DNA from: Candidatus Woesearchaeota archaeon
Lineage (GTDB): Archaea > Nanobdellota > Nanobdellia > Woesearchaeales > JAGVYJ01
Assembly (NCBI GenBank): GCA_018303315.1
Contig: JAGVYJ010000003.1
Span: 1 to 11,836, forward strand
Length of the DNA stretch: 11,836 nt
Reading direction: 5' to 3'
The position numbers were made by a program, and so were the translations under genes. The notes under the pieces were generated by a model. The model saw only the letters and a program-made list of their open reading frames with translations. It did not search any database and was not told where the DNA came from. Below, piece by piece: positions 11,662 through 11,836 of the stretch (position 1 is its first letter; every line of letters starts with the position of its first letter).

Positions 11662-11836
11662 ATGGACAAATCATTATTCATGCCTCCGTTCAACTTCGGC
11701 GCTCTCTGGGAGGATTACTCGGAATATGAGAAGAGCGGGGTAGTGGTGCTGCCGGTGCCCTATGACGGTACAGCCACTTACAAGAAGGGCACAGGGGAGG
11801 GCCCTTACGCAATAATAAAGGCGAGCAGGGACCTTG
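11662..11836 (+). CDS. Agmatinase/arginase-family ureohydrolase (N-terminal part)
   Basis: The first 58 codons of a gene that runs off the right edge. GVVVLPVPYDGTATYKKGTG followed by EGPYAIIKASRDL matches the N-terminus of agmatinase (SpeB-type) enzymes, which typically read GxPYDxT..Y..GtR.GP.aIr.aS. The manganese-binding His/Asp residues lie beyond the edge, so activity cannot be judged. Agmatinase converts agmatine to putrescine and urea; arginase, guanidinobutyrase and other ureohydrolases share this start. The ATG at 11662 fits a leaderless message (TATA 26-27 nt upstream); an in-frame ATG at 11680 is less likely. The neighbouring SpeD-like and deoxyhypusine synthase genes favour a polyamine role. 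Confidence 0.85.
   Translation, partial: MDKSLFMPPFNFGALWEDYSEYEKSGVVVLPVPYDGTATYKKGTGEGPYAIIKASRDL

Overview
The window looks like chromosomal DNA from an uncultured archaeon. Evidence for this is ribosomal protein L37Ae next to RNA polymerase subunit P, a KEOPS Pcc1 subunit, prefoldin beta, deoxyhypusine synthase, a tRNA gene without encoded CCA, and TATA boxes about 26-28 nt upstream of many start codons, implying leaderless mRNAs. Small single-domain proteins, tight packing and a full-length bacterial-type RelA/SpoT enzyme suggest a DPANN-type lineage (Woesearchaeota-like). That placement is inference; no rRNA is present.

Layout from left to right. (1) 2-79 is the last 25 codons of an upstream gene. 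It meets, tail to tail, a minus-strand trio at 1646-76: a small unknown protein, a single-domain KaiC/RecA-like ATPase and a V4R-domain sensor. (2) 1854-2945 (-) is a DRG-family GTPase, divergent from a short MscS-type channel (3046-3615, +). (3) 4845-3616 (-) is a compact information-processing operon: L37Ae, RpoP (45 codons), Pcc1, prefoldin beta, UPF0147. (4) 4900-5490 (-) encodes a coiled-coil protein. Upstream of it lies about 220 bp of unusual palindromic DNA with three look-alike hairpins and a truncated copy of the adjacent tRNA-Pro(UGG). (5) 5825-7852 (-) encodes a complete Rel/SpoT (hydrolase, synthetase, TGS, CC and ACT domains), preceded on the same strand by an Ap4A-type Nudix hydrolase. 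(6) 8500-8784 (+) encodes a very basic two-repeat protein, convergent with a predicted winged-helix protein (8793-9284, -). (7) 9432 to the right edge holds polyamine/hypusine genes: deoxyhypusine synthase, an overlapping SpeD-like (AdoMet decarboxylase family) gene, a convergent DMT/EamA permease, and the first 58 codons of an agmatinase/arginase-family gene divergent from the permease.

Two functional themes stand out. The right end could form one pathway: SpeD-family pyruvoyl decarboxylase, agmatinase, polyamine, then hypusination of aIF5A, possibly with a permease. The centre pairs two potential alarmone enzymes, Rel and a Nudix hydrolase. The structured region at 5491-5710 is the least explained part of the window.
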